Below are positions 23,801 through 31,894 of a DNA stretch of 64,000 nucleotides, piece by piece. The translations under genes and the position numbers were made by a program. Location: contig JAYTPK010000052.1 of the NCBI GenBank assembly GCA_043747295.1, positions 1-64,000 on the forward strand, written 5' to 3'. Position 1 is the stretch's first letter. The number at the start of each line of letters is the position of its first letter. The notes under the pieces were generated by a model that saw only the letters and a program-made list of their open reading frames with translations, had not been told where the DNA came from and made no database searches. The stretch comes from JAAFIP01 sp043747295 (lineage in GTDB: Bacteria; Pseudomonadota; Gammaproteobacteria; Burkholderiales; Burkholderiaceae_C).

Positions 23801-26779
23801 GTCTTTGGCGCTAACGGTCAGCTCTACCTCGCCCGCCTCGCCCAGCTTGGTGTCGCACAGCAGCAGGCCACGGCTGTCGCTGGTGCCGCTGCACACTTTA
23901 CCTAAATCTTTGGTCTCAGTTTTATTGTCGTAGCTGTAAAAACCACCCACCATGCGCTTGCGGGTAGTGGTGGTGATGCGCGCTACGGCGCTGACTTCCA
24001 TGCTGACACCGGCTTGTGGTTTACCTGATAAATCCAGTGACAGCGCCTGAAACTTAATCTTTTGGCTTGCAGACACCCAACCCTCGGTGCGAATGCCCGC
24101 TATCACCGCTGCAGGCCACAGCGTGTGGGTGCTGCGAATGGTTTGCACTTCGCCGTTGGGGTCAGAATAGCTGGCCTCGATCAGCAGCTCTTTAGGCTGC
24201 TTGGCTTGGGGCAGGTCTTCGATGGTGACTTTGCCTGCGCCAGTTTTATCTAATGTTAGGGCCAGTTTGTCAGCTACCACTTTGCTGTCGCTGCGACTGG
24301 TGCTTTGGGCTTCGTCGGGGCTGGCGGTGCTGGAGCTGTCGCGTTGGCGTGGCGGCTCAAAACTGTAGGCATCGAAATCTGGGTAGCTTAAGTATTTGCC
24401 GCGCACCAAGGCTGACACGCGCACGGGCAGGTTGATGGCTGGGCCGCCCGAGACGTAGTTAATCTGCACCGCAGTGGGCACAGTTTTGGCTTTGACCAAG
24501 GGGCTTTTGTCAGCGGGCAGCACGCTACCTTCTAGCACCGGTAGGCGAAACTCTTCTACCCTAAACTGCCCTGTGGTTTTGCTGCCATCGTAGGATTCTT
24601 CGTCTTCAGACGAGCCCCGGCCAGGTGTTTTTCTATCTGCTGGGCCATAGTCCAATTGCACGGTGTACACCCCCAGCTTGGCCGCTAGCGGTACAGCAAA
24701 TTTACTTTCTGCACTGTAGCCGCCACTGGCGGTTTTGCGCCATACCAAGCTGTCTTTAAACTGCTGGCCGCTGCCAGTGTGGGTAATCACTACCGTCTGC
24801 GGGCCTGCGGTGGGTACGCTAAAACCCTGCAGGCTTTGCGCACGCAACAGGTGTTTCATCGACACTGTCTCGCCAGCCCGTAGCAGCATACGGTCCAAAA
24901 TAGTATGGGCTACTTCGTCAGCCTCAGCTTTGCGGCTGGTGGGCAAGTTAAAGCGGTAAGGTTCAATGCCGCGCTGCCAATCGCTCCAGGTAAAAGCCAT
25001 GTCTTCTACCCCGTCGGCACCCTTGTGGCGAGCGCTGACAAAGTAGCTGTTGCTGCCTTCGCCGCCATCACAGCGTGGTGGCTCGCTGGACAAGCCTTTG
25101 ATCATGGCCACGCCTTTGGCGTCCGTCGTGCCAGCAGCAATCTCTTTGCCATCGCAGTCAGATACGCGCACGGCAGCACCTGCTACTACGGTGGCTTTGT
25201 CTAAAGTGGTCACCCACACGGCAGAGTTTTCACGGCCTAATTTAAAGTGCACGCCCAAGTTGGTGACCAGGGCCGAGCTGCGCACATACATCGTGCGTTT
25301 GGCGCCCAGCTTTTCATCCAGCAAGGCCAGGCCAAGCTTTTGTGATGCAATCTCAACGATATGAAAACCCACAGGCAGCGGAATACCCACCACTTCAAAT
25401 GGCCGCGACTGCCCGTCTGGTGCTTTGGGAAGTTCAAGCTTGCGGGTGTTGCCTACTTTGGCCAGCAGTTGCGTTTCACGCGATTCGCGGTTGCGATTAT
25501 TCGCATAGGTGACTTTGCGGTACCACGCAATAATGTCAGCATCGGTTTTGACTTGCAGGTCTGTCACGCTACCGCCCGGGCGCAAGGCTTGTACTTTTAA
25601 ATCAGTCTCCACATTGCGCACGGTCACTGGCAGCAGCGCGAAGGTGGACGTGCCAGGCTGGGCAAAGCGCTCCACCACACCAAAGCTGCTCGCGGCAAAT
25701 TTGGCCAAGGGTGGTTGCCCGCCGGTTTTAGTGGGCAAGGGGAAGGACGCAGCGTTTTCCAGTGTGCGGCCCGAGGCATCGACAAACCCCTTGGGTAGCT
25801 CGATGCGAAAATCGCTGTCTTCTGGGAAAGGGCCTTTGAAGTTGATGGCGTTGATGGTGTTGTCGTCGCCATCGCTTTTGTCTACCTCAGGTTTGTAGCT
25901 GTCTTTAGGCCCTTTAAGCACAATGCTGTTGGCCAGTTTACTGGTAACTGGTGCGTTAAAGCGCAGGCTCATGGTGCTAATCGGCAGGCAAGCAGACTGG
26001 GCGTTTTCACGCTCGCAGGTGAAGCTGGCCTTAAATGGCTCGCGCACTTTAAAGTTAAAGCGCTTTTCTACACTGTTGGCTACGCCGCTGGGGGTGGCTA
26101 CGCCTTTGCCAAATACGATGCTAACGTTGCCTGAAGGGTTTAAGCGGCGGTTGCAGGCCAGCGTGACAAAGCGGTCAGGGTCTGCATTGGCTTCTTTTTC
26201 GTAACCAATGGCTTTGAGCAATTCTGTGCGTTGGCTGCCAGCAATCATTTTGACCGCCACTCGCTCGCCCACGCCTTCAATGTTGCACCAAATGTTGTTG
26301 GTGATCGTGGCAGGCGCTGCAGCGCCATTAAGCTGCAATACAAAAAACTGCTCTTCGTCAATGCGGCTGCCTTGGCTGGGCGATATACGCCGCACAAAGG
26401 GCCCTCCCGTGTTGAAGGCGTATTTGGCTGTGCCGGTAATAGACTCGGCCTTGGGGCCTTTAAAGCTGCTGGCCACTTGCACAGTGCAACGCACACCAGG
26501 CGGCAGGTCGTTTTCAAACTCGTAGGCCCATTCGCGTTCGCTGATCCAGCGGCCGCTGCCTTTGCTGGCCTGCGCATCGCTGCAATTGATGCTGACGGGG
26601 TTGGCGGCTTTAGGGTCACCAAAATTAACTGCGCCTTGGTCAAATTTGACCACTACCTGGCGCACTTGGGCTACCTCGCCTTGGGGCGATAAGTTGGCGA
26701 TTTGTAAGGCCCATGCGCTTTGACTAGCGGTGGCGATGGCCCATGTGGCCAAGGCAGCGATTTGGTTGCTTATTTTCAT
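20861..26779 (-). CDS. Bacterial alpha-2-macroglobulin (YfhM-like protease trap)
   Basis: 1972 residues from ATG at 26779, which has GGAG upstream; an in-frame start six codons earlier is less likely. It has a Sec signal peptide cleaved after A-W-A, with no lipobox, unlike lipid-anchored YfhM of E. coli. Macroglobulin-type beta domains (MG) fill the N-terminal 1100 residues. The thioester motif C-L-E-Q lies near residue 1480 (Y-P-F-I-C-L-E-Q), followed by the alpha-alpha toroid and the receptor-binding-like C-terminus. These periplasmic proteins covalently trap attacking proteases, and the partner PbpC repairs peptidoglycan. The genes abut (stop at 20861, pbpC ATG at 20860). Confidence 0.93.
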   Translation of the reverse strand: MKISNQIAALATWAIATASQSAWALQIANLSPQGEVAQVRQVVVKFDQGAVNFGDPKAANPVSINCSDAQASKGSGRWISEREWAYEFENDLPPGVRCTVQVASSFKGPKAESITGTAKYAFNTGGPFVRRISPSQGSRIDEEQFFVLQLNGAAAPATITNNIWCNIEGVGERVAVKMIAGSQRTELLKAIGYEKEANADPDRFVTLACNRRLNPSGNVSIVFGKGVATPSGVANSVEKRFNFKVREPFKASFTCERENAQSACLPISTMSLRFNAPVTSKLANSIVLKGPKDSYKPEVDKSDGDDNTINAINFKGPFPEDSDFRIELPKGFVDASGRTLENAASFPLPTKTGGQPPLAKFAASSFGVVERFAQPGTSTFALLPVTVRNVETDLKVQALRPGGSVTDLQVKTDADIIAWYRKVTYANNRNRESRETQLLAKVGNTRKLELPKAPDGQSRPFEVVGIPLPVGFHIVEIASQKLGLALLDEKLGAKRTMYVRSSALVTNLGVHFKLGRENSAVWVTTLDKATVVAGAAVRVSDCDGKEIAAGTTDAKGVAMIKGLSSEPPRCDGGEGSNSYFVSARHKGADGVEDMAFTWSDWQRGIEPYRFNLPTSRKAEADEVAHTILDRMLLRAGETVSMKHLLRAQSLQGFSVPTAGPQTVVITHTGSGQQFKDSLVWRKTASGGYSAESKFAVPLAAKLGVYTVQLDYGPADRKTPGRGSSEDEESYDGSKTTGQFRVEEFRLPVLEGSVLPADKSPLVKAKTVPTAVQINYVSGGPAINLPVRVSALVRGKYLSYPDFDAYSFEPPRQRDSSSTASPDEAQSTSRSDSKVVADKLALTLDKTGAGKVTIEDLPQAKQPKELLIEASYSDPNGEVQTIRSTHTLWPAAVIAGIRTEGWVSASQKIKFQALSLDLSGKPQAGVSMEVSAVARITTTTRKRMVGGFYSYDNKTETKDLGKVCSGTSDSRGLLLCDTKLGEAGEVELTVSAKDKDGNTSQAASSVWVTKQGELWFGGEDHDRIDLLPEKKSYLPGETAKLQVRMPFRFATALVSVEREGIIDTQIVQLNGQDPTINVKIAEGWAPNVYVSALVLRGRLREVPWYSLFTWGYQAPREWWTAFWYEGREYTAPTALVDLSKPAFRLGAAELRVGTKAHQLEIKVTANKESYAVRTTATVTITAKLPGGQPAANAEVALAAVDQALLELMPNTSWALLDAMLQRRSWGVETSTAQMEIIGRRHYGRKAVPAGGGGGRGATRELLDTLLLWNPRVQLDANGQAVVNVPLNDAITSFKIVAVGDAGVGLFGTGQTTIRATQDLQIISGLPPLVREDDQFRAQITLRNTTKAAMKVEVTPRVTLIEAKPQTIDIPAGESREVAWMVTAPAQLAQVRSEAILWEIEAKDTISGARDALKARQRITFAVPLTVQQATLVQVDGAFSLDVQQPADSIAGRGGLKLALQPKLAEGMPGVRDYFANYPFICLEQKTSKAVGLRDAKLWQSVASQIPTYLDKDGLANYFPPHSGDENRGSDTLTAYLLAATHEASGIDAAFSIPDDSRAAMEKGLIAFVEGKIQRDFWSPQKDLDMRKIAAIEALSRYGRENGRQLARLLGSITIAPNQWPTHAVIDWLNILRRIKDAPKRDERMAEATQILKGRLSYQGTKMIFSTEKDDYWWWLMQSGDANTAKLILSVIDDPAWKEDMPRLANGFIARQQRGAWHTTTANLWGGLALEKFSAAFEATPVAGFTAANMGTAKAAVDWSRVERIKATDPEGDKNATTWFGAPASPGNLRNNTMFLPWSAGKDTLSVTHAGAGKPWLTIQSVAAVQLKAPFNAGYQVTKNITPIEQAVKGQYSRGDVLRIALEVNASSDMTWVALTDPIPGGSTILGGGLGRDSEIATKDERKSGSAWAAFEERSFENYRAYYEYVPKGKFTVEYTVRLNNVGEFAMPPTRVEAMYAPEMFGESPNARVKVVGK

Positions 26780-26891
26780 GTCTGCTCCGTGATGCAATGA
26801 GCGTAACCTGAAAAATGTGTTGCTTACGGGTTGTCACAGGGTTAACGCTGTGCACTATTGCGCGATAAGGCCGCGCACATAAGGCTTGGTT

Positions 26892-27287
26892 TCAATCTCT
26901 TACTTTTGACCGCAGGTTTTTGATCTCAGAGCGTTGACTTTTGCCCTCCAGGCGGCGTTGTTTGGCGCCATAAGTGGGCTTGGTGGCACGGCGCGGCACA
27001 GGCGGGGTAGCTACAGTGGCTACCAGCTCGTGCAGGCGTGCAAAAGCGTCCATACGGTTCGCGTCTTGGGTACGCTGGGTTTGCGCTTTGATGACCAGCA
27101 CGCCGTCTTGGGTAATGCGGCTGTCGCGCAGGGCTAGCAGCCGCTGCTTTACCCCGTCTGGCAATGACGAGGCCGTAATGTCAAAGCGCAGGTGGATAGC
27201 GCTAGACACTTTGTTGACGTTTTGCCCGCCCGCGCCCTGCGCGCGAATGGCGGTCAGCTCGACTTCGTTTTCATTAATCTCAAGCAT
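26892..27287 (-). CDS. arfB: Alternative ribosome-rescue factor / peptidyl-tRNA hydrolase ArfB
   Basis: 131 residues from ATG at 27287; a TTG two codons upstream is possible. The GGQ hydrolase loop is R-A-Q-G-A-G-G-Q-N-V-N-K near residue 16. The C-terminal tail is highly basic (K-Q-R-R-L-E-G-K-S-Q-R-S-E-I-K-N-L-R), the element that inserts into the empty mRNA channel of stalled ribosomes. The protein releases stalled peptides on non-stop ribosomes. The absence of domain 1 and codon-recognition motifs separates it from PrfA/PrfB. It stands alone, divergent from the small gene at 27372. Confidence 0.93.
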   Translation of the reverse strand: MLEINENEVELTAIRAQGAGGQNVNKVSSAIHLRFDITASSLPDGVKQRLLALRDSRITQDGVLVIKAQTQRTQDANRMDAFARLHELVATVATPPVPRRATKPTYGAKQRRLEGKSQRSEIKNLRSKVRD

Positions 27288-27371
27288 GCTCAATTGGGTA
27301 TATTGGTGTTAGCTAGGTATGAAATATGCTAAATTGCCATGGATAATACATCTGTAACTTAGGAGAACACT

Positions 27372-27521
27372 ATGGCCAAAGGTCAACAAAAATCCAACAA
27401 AGAAGTCAAAAAGACTAAAAAAGACACGTCACCCCCTAAAGTGCTGACCGGTGAGCCAGTGCGCGCCACCATCACCACCACGGTGATCCCGCGCGGTAAA
27501 GACAAAGACAAGTACAAATAA
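27372..27521 (+). CDS. Small basic protein (49 residues)
   Basis: A short gene starting ATG at 27372 with a strong ribosome site (AGGAG, 7 bp spacing) and TAA at 27519-27521. The product is lysine-rich at the start (M-A-K-G-Q-Q-K-S-N-K-E-V-K-K-T-K-K-D) and ends R-G-K-D-K-D-K-Y-K, with a hydrophobic/threonine centre (A-T-I-T-T-T-V-I-P). No signal peptide or membrane helix. The good translation signals and non-random composition argue it is real; I have no function. It might bind nucleic acid or the ribosome. Confidence 0.7.
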   Translation: MAKGQQKSNKEVKKTKKDTSPPKVLTGEPVRATITTTVIPRGKDKDKYK

Positions 27522-27546
27522 ATTTAAGCTGTCGCAAGTCATTGCA

Positions 27547-28557
27547 TTGCACACTAGCCCAGATGCTATAGATATCGTTTACCTCTGGGTCAACGGTAAT
27601 GATAGCGCGTGGCGTGCTAAACGCCGCAGTGCTGCAAACCAGCTAGATGCCGCAGGGCGTGCAGCTATGGCGCTGCATGCCAATGTCGAGGGGCGCTTTC
27701 GGGACAACGACGAGCTGCGCTACAACTTGCGCGCGCTGGAGATGTATTTTCCAGCGCATGGGCATATCTATGTGGTAACTGATGCGCAAACCCCCAACTG
27801 GTTGCGCGCATCCGATAGGCTCACCATCGTTGACCACAAAGACCTCATACCTTCTCAGCACTTGCCCACCTTTGATTCTGCCAACATCGAATCGTATATT
27901 CACCGCATACCTCACCTGAGCGAGCGGTATTTTTACCTTAACGATGACGTGTTGTTTGGCTGCCCTGTGGATGTGGCCGATTGGTTCTACGAAGATGGTG
28001 TTTATGTGGCCTGGTCAGACGAACCATTAGTCAGCGAAGAGCCGATGCGGCAAGACGCTGGATCTTTGGACAATGCGTGCCGCTTGTCTTATCAATGGTT
28101 TAACGCAGCAGCGCAAGACACTTCTGCGCCCCAGGCTGAAGCCTGCACTGTAGCTAATCAATATCTACACACTTTTCGCACTTTTTCGCATTCACCCAGG
28201 CCCATGCGCAAGTCACTGGTGCACAGCTTAGAACATATTGCGCCAGATATGTTTGCCAAAGTGCGCAGCACCGTATTTCGCACATGGAACAAGCCCACCA
28301 TCGTGTCCGACTTTGTGCTGCGCTGGGCACTGGCCAGCGGGAACGCTAAAGTACGCGACTATGCCCACCTATACGTGTCTACGGGTGATGCGGACAAAGC
28401 TGCGTTGTTAGAGCAGTTAGTAAGTTTGAACGGACAAATTGATTTTTTCTGCCTCAACGACACCACCGATGACGCCTATCCCCACGACCCGCGCCTGGCG
28501 CAGGTGCGCGATGCGCTGCAACGGATGTATCCAATGCCATCCAGCTTTGAGCTGTAG
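27547..28557 (+). CDS. Stealth-family sugar-phosphate transferase
   Basis: A 336-residue protein with the Stealth conserved regions. CR1 is D-I-V-Y-L-W-V-N-G-N-D near residue 9. CR2 is R-F-R-D-N-D-E-L-R-Y-N-L-R-A-L-E near residue 50, with I-Y-V-V-T-D-A-Q-T-P-N-W-L. CR3 surrounds Y-F-Y-L-N-D-D-V-L-F-G near residue 128. The family transfers hexose-1-phosphate in capsule or exopolysaccharide synthesis and includes the human GlcNAc-1-phosphotransferase. The start is uncertain: TTG at 27547 is the best in-frame choice and lacks a clear ribosome site. No other capsule genes are nearby. Confidence 0.85.
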   Translation: MHTSPDAIDIVYLWVNGNDSAWRAKRRSAANQLDAAGRAAMALHANVEGRFRDNDELRYNLRALEMYFPAHGHIYVVTDAQTPNWLRASDRLTIVDHKDLIPSQHLPTFDSANIESYIHRIPHLSERYFYLNDDVLFGCPVDVADWFYEDGVYVAWSDEPLVSEEPMRQDAGSLDNACRLSYQWFNAAAQDTSAPQAEACTVANQYLHTFRTFSHSPRPMRKSLVHSLEHIAPDMFAKVRSTVFRTWNKPTIVSDFVLRWALASGNAKVRDYAHLYVSTGDADKAALLEQLVSLNGQIDFFCLNDTTDDAYPHDPRLAQVRDALQRMYPMPSSFEL

Positions 28558-28568
28558 GGCTTATTGTT

Positions 28569-29426
28569 ATGCGCATCCAGCTGCTGTCTGACCTGCACCT
28601 TGAAAGCCACCCTCACTGGCAGCCTACCCCTGCGCCTGGCGCACACCTGCTGGTGCTAGCAGGTGACATTGGCTCTTATCAGGCGGGCTCTAGCTTGCAG
28701 GATGCAGACTTCGGCTTAGCGCGGTTTTCACCTCTGCACGGTTGGCCCACGCCGGTATTGTTTGTGCCTGGTAACCACGAATACGATGCACTAGATTTTG
28801 ATGCTGTGCATGATCGATTGCAAGAGGTGTGCCTGCGGCTAGGCATCATTTGGCTAGAACGTGAGGTGGTTTTTCTGCCCCGCCCCGCCAGTGACAAGGC
28901 CCACGGCGCTGTGCGTTTTTTAGGCACTACGCTTTGGAGCGATTACGACGCACTGGCACTGCAAGGCAAAGCGGCTGACGACTACACCGAGCAACTCAGA
29001 CTGCGCAACAAAGCTTTTCGGGCAGCTAACTTTTATCTGAAAAAAGCCGCCACTACGCGTAACGACAAGCTGTGGTTAGCTGAGGACATGCGCGAGCAGG
29101 CTTTGGTGTGCCAGCAATGGTTGCGCGATGCCTTGGTGGTGCCGCAAACCGCTGATATGGTAACTGTGGCCATTACCCATTTCGCCCCCAGCCTGCGCAG
29201 CGCTGACCCACGCTACGGCATGAACCCCACCACCTCAGGGTTTTGCAACGCACTGGACGAGCTGCTAGACCACGCCGACTTTTGGCTGCACGGCCATTTG
29301 CATTGCCCCAGCAACTATGTGCACACCACACCTGCACGCACCTGCCGCGTACTGGCTAACCCACTGGGCTATGCGCGCAAAGGCGAGCAGGCGGCGTTTC
29401 GGGCTGATTTTTGTATTGACGTTTAG
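28569..29426 (+). CDS. Calcineurin-like metallophosphoesterase
   Basis: A 285-residue binuclear metallophosphatase. The five metal-binding blocks are present: S-D-L-H-L-E at residue 7, A-G-D-I-G at residue 35, P-G-N-H-E-Y-D near residue 70, A-I-T-H-F-A-P near residue 200, and L-H-G-H-L-H near residue 240. Cytoplasmic, no signal peptide. It lies 11 bp after the Stealth gene on the same strand, likely co-transcribed. The substrate is not predictable from the sequence. Confidence 0.88.
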   Translation: MRIQLLSDLHLESHPHWQPTPAPGAHLLVLAGDIGSYQAGSSLQDADFGLARFSPLHGWPTPVLFVPGNHEYDALDFDAVHDRLQEVCLRLGIIWLEREVVFLPRPASDKAHGAVRFLGTTLWSDYDALALQGKAADDYTEQLRLRNKAFRAANFYLKKAATTRNDKLWLAEDMREQALVCQQWLRDALVVPQTADMVTVAITHFAPSLRSADPRYGMNPTTSGFCNALDELLDHADFWLHGHLHCPSNYVHTTPARTCRVLANPLGYARKGEQAAFRADFCIDV

Positions 29427-29485
29427 TTTTTCGACTCCTATTGGCAGTGCAGTGGTTTGTTGTTTAGCTCGGGGTCAGACTCCCC

Positions 29486-29512
29486 TGTGGCAATGCATGG
29501 TGTCGTTGTTTA
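29486..29512 (+). repeat. Short dispersed sequence, copy 1 of 2
   Basis: TGTGGCAATGCATGGTGTCG and the following TTGTTTA match 61961-61987 at 25 of 27 positions. A GGGG-TCAGACT-CCCC dyad precedes it (29471-29485). Read on the minus strand both copies give N-N-D-T-x-H-C. Possibly a remnant of a mobile element. Confidence 0.65.
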
Positions 29513-29527
29513 CCCCGAAATACGCCA

Positions 29528-29572
29528 GTAGTCCAAGTATTCATTGATTAATCAGCTATTAATTAAATAGCA
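29528..29572 (+). repeat. Interspersed AT-rich element, copy 8
   Basis: Lies between the convergent metallophosphatase and senC genes, 23 bp from the senC stop. The hairpin half, GCTAT-TAATTAA-ATAGC, is perfect here. Confidence 0.9.
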
Positions 29573-29594
29573 AACAGCAAGCTTATAAAAATCG

Positions 29595-31883
29595 CTATGC
29601 CACTAAAACAATAGGCTCCAGTGCATCACCCTGCGCCAGGATGCGCCCAATGGCGACGGTGTGCACGTAGCCTAGCTTGCGCAGCTGCGCCATGCAGGCT
29701 TCTACCTTGTCAGCGGGTACGCTGGCCAGCAGACCACCGGCGGTTTGCGGGTCAAAAATCAGCGGATAACGAGGATGTTTGACAAACTCTTCTTGGTTGC
29801 GCAAGGCGCGGCGCAGTCGTACATTCGCGCCTTGTAGCGAGCTGACAATACCCATCGCTACACATTCTTCAGCACCGTCTAGCATCGGCAGCTTAGACAA
29901 ATGCAGTTCAGCATCTACGCCCGAGGGCCGCGTCATTTCCACCAAATGGCCTAGCAGGCCAAAGCCTGTCAGGTCAGTGCACGATGTTGCGCCATATTCG
30001 GTTAAACATTGCGCGCCCAAGCGGTTAGACACCACCATCGACTGCAGCGCAGCGTCAATCCAGCGGCCTTTAGCGGCCAGCTGCGCGTGGGCGGCAAACA
30101 AGGTGCCAGTGCCAATTGGCTTGGTGAGGATCAATACATCACCGGGCTGCATGCCGTTTTTGCGCAAAATTTTTCTGGGGTCATCGTCAATCAAACCATT
30201 GATGGCAAAACCCAGTGCTAGCTCTTTGCCTTCACCCGTATGGCCACCTACCAGCGCGCAATTTGCGTCGTTCAAAATTTCCAGCGCTCCGGTCATCATC
30301 TGCGTCAGCACATCTTCTACTTTGGCTTCTAAGCCCGGTGGCACGGTGCATATCGCTGTGGCAGACTGCGCCTGTGCGCCCATGGCCCAGATGTCGCCCA
30401 GTGCGTGGTTGGCGGCTACTTTGCCAAAGACATAAGGGTCGTCGATGAAAGCGCGAAAGAAGTCTACCGAGTGCACCATGGCTTTACCCGGTGGCACGCG
30501 CACCACGGCGGCGTCGTCTGGGTCTTTCAGGCCGATGATTACGTCGTCGCGGTCTACGGGGTGCAAGTTACTGAGCGCACGGCTCAGTACGCTAGAGCCT
30601 ACCTTGGCACCGCAGCCGCCGCAGCGCATGGCAATCGCGCTGATAGCTTGCAAAGATTCTTCGTTGGTCAGCTTAACGCTCTGTGCGTTCTTTGCCACTG
30701 GCGGTGCAGCGTGGGCATCCATCTTGGGGAAGTCTTGAAACTTCGCCATAAAGCGGCGGTCAATCCAGTCTTTCCACTGCCATACTTTTGCGCCTGCAAA
30801 GCCTATCGCACCGCGCGAGGCCACAGCATATTTATCACCCGTGCTGATCAGTGCCAGCCAAGTAGTTTGCGGCCTGTAGGCTTGCAGCGCAGTGCCTTCT
30901 ACGGCGCGGCGCAGATTAGCGGTCAATGGCTTGCCTTGGCGCACGGCAAATACGCCTGCTTTTTCTAGCTTGTAGTTCACCATGCTGGCAATGTCGCCTG
31001 CGGCATAAATGTCGGGGTCGGTCACGGTTTGCAAAGTGTCTAATACTTTGATAAAACCTTCGCTGTCCAGTTCTAGCCCGGTTTGCTGCAACCATGCTGC
31101 ACCGCCTGCGCGGGTGACCCAAATAATTTCATCAGCGTCCAGTGCTTGGCCGTTGCTGGCTTGCAGCTTGCCTTGTGATACTTGCGTTACCTCAGCCTTG
31201 CGGTGCACCACCACGCCGCGCTCGGCCAGCACTTTGTCAAACCGGCTGCGCACGCCTGCGTTGTGTGTGGGCAAAATATCTTGGCTGCTGGTGAACAAGT
31301 GAAACGCTAATTCATCAGGATTACGGCAGAGTGCTGTTAACTCATTGCGCAGCCTAAACTGCATGGCCAACGTCAGCTCTACGCCGCCTGCACCTGCGCC
31401 CACCACAGCAATGGTGGTTTTGCCGGCGTGATTTTTCACGCGGTCTAGCAGTGCTACCCAGCGGTCGTTAAAGCGCTGAATCGGTTTGACCGCCACAGCA
31501 TATTCAGTGGCACCGGGCACGCCGCCCAGCTGCGGTGTCGAGCCAATGTTGATCGACAGCTGGTCATACGGCACAGGTGGGCGGCCTTTGCAGATGACTT
31601 TTTTGTTGGCGCGGTCAATGCCCGTGACTTCAGCTTTGTACAGCCGCGCACCTGCAAAAACACATAGTCGTGACAGGTCAATATGCACCTCGTCATAGTC
31701 GTAGTGCCCGGCCACGTAACCCGGCAGCATGCCCGAATACGGTGTGTGCATGTCAGTGCAAATCAGCGTGATGCGCACACCGGGTATGGGGTTCATGCCA
31801 AAGCTTTTGAGCACGCCCACATGGCTGTGGCCACCGCCTACTAAAACAATATCTCTTAAAACGGGTTGCTCAGACGTCTGCAT
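29595..31883 (-). CDS. senC: Selenophosphate synthase (SenC/SelD) fused to FAD/NAD oxidoreductase
   Basis: A 762-residue fusion. Residues about 10-390 are an NDH-2-like pyridine-nucleotide oxidoreductase: V-L-V-G-G-G-H-S-H-V-like FAD loop (here I-V-L-V-G-G-G-H-S-H) at the start, A-V-V-G-A-G-A-G-G-V-E-L for NAD near residue 160, and I-Y-A-A-G-D-I-A near residue 292. Residues about 415-755 are SelD. The active site is M-R-C-G-G-C-G-A-K-V-G near residue 428, with Cys at the position that is Cys or Sec in the family, and D-P-Q-T-A-G-G-L-L near residue 715. SelD makes selenophosphate from selenide and ATP. Adjacent senB, 11 bp upstream, indicates this copy supplies selenosugar synthesis; a general SelD role for tRNA selenation is also possible. 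Confidence 0.88.
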   Translation of the reverse strand: MQTSEQPVLRDIVLVGGGHSHVGVLKSFGMNPIPGVRITLICTDMHTPYSGMLPGYVAGHYDYDEVHIDLSRLCVFAGARLYKAEVTGIDRANKKVICKGRPPVPYDQLSINIGSTPQLGGVPGATEYAVAVKPIQRFNDRWVALLDRVKNHAGKTTIAVVGAGAGGVELTLAMQFRLRNELTALCRNPDELAFHLFTSSQDILPTHNAGVRSRFDKVLAERGVVVHRKAEVTQVSQGKLQASNGQALDADEIIWVTRAGGAAWLQQTGLELDSEGFIKVLDTLQTVTDPDIYAAGDIASMVNYKLEKAGVFAVRQGKPLTANLRRAVEGTALQAYRPQTTWLALISTGDKYAVASRGAIGFAGAKVWQWKDWIDRRFMAKFQDFPKMDAHAAPPVAKNAQSVKLTNEESLQAISAIAMRCGGCGAKVGSSVLSRALSNLHPVDRDDVIIGLKDPDDAAVVRVPPGKAMVHSVDFFRAFIDDPYVFGKVAANHALGDIWAMGAQAQSATAICTVPPGLEAKVEDVLTQMMTGALEILNDANCALVGGHTGEGKELALGFAINGLIDDDPRKILRKNGMQPGDVLILTKPIGTGTLFAAHAQLAAKGRWIDAALQSMVVSNRLGAQCLTEYGATSCTDLTGFGLLGHLVEMTRPSGVDAELHLSKLPMLDGAEECVAMGIVSSLQGANVRLRRALRNQEEFVKHPRYPLIFDPQTAGGLLASVPADKVEACMAQLRKLGYVHTVAIGRILAQGDALEPIVLVA

Positions 31884-31894
31884 GGAATAGATTT

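Noticed and set aside
24648..24660. TAGTCCAA match in the alpha-2-macroglobulin gene
   Set aside because: Chance eight-base match within ordinary coding sequence (V-Q-L-D-Y-G-P).
20861..26779. Many long open frames on the opposite strand of the alpha-2-macroglobulin gene
   Set aside because: They mirror GC-rich codon structure; none has domain signatures or start signals, and the minus-strand gene is certain.
30590..30640. Possible selenocysteine in SenC/SelD
   Set aside because: The active-site position is a normal Cys codon (M-R-C-G-G-C-G); no in-frame TGA is present.
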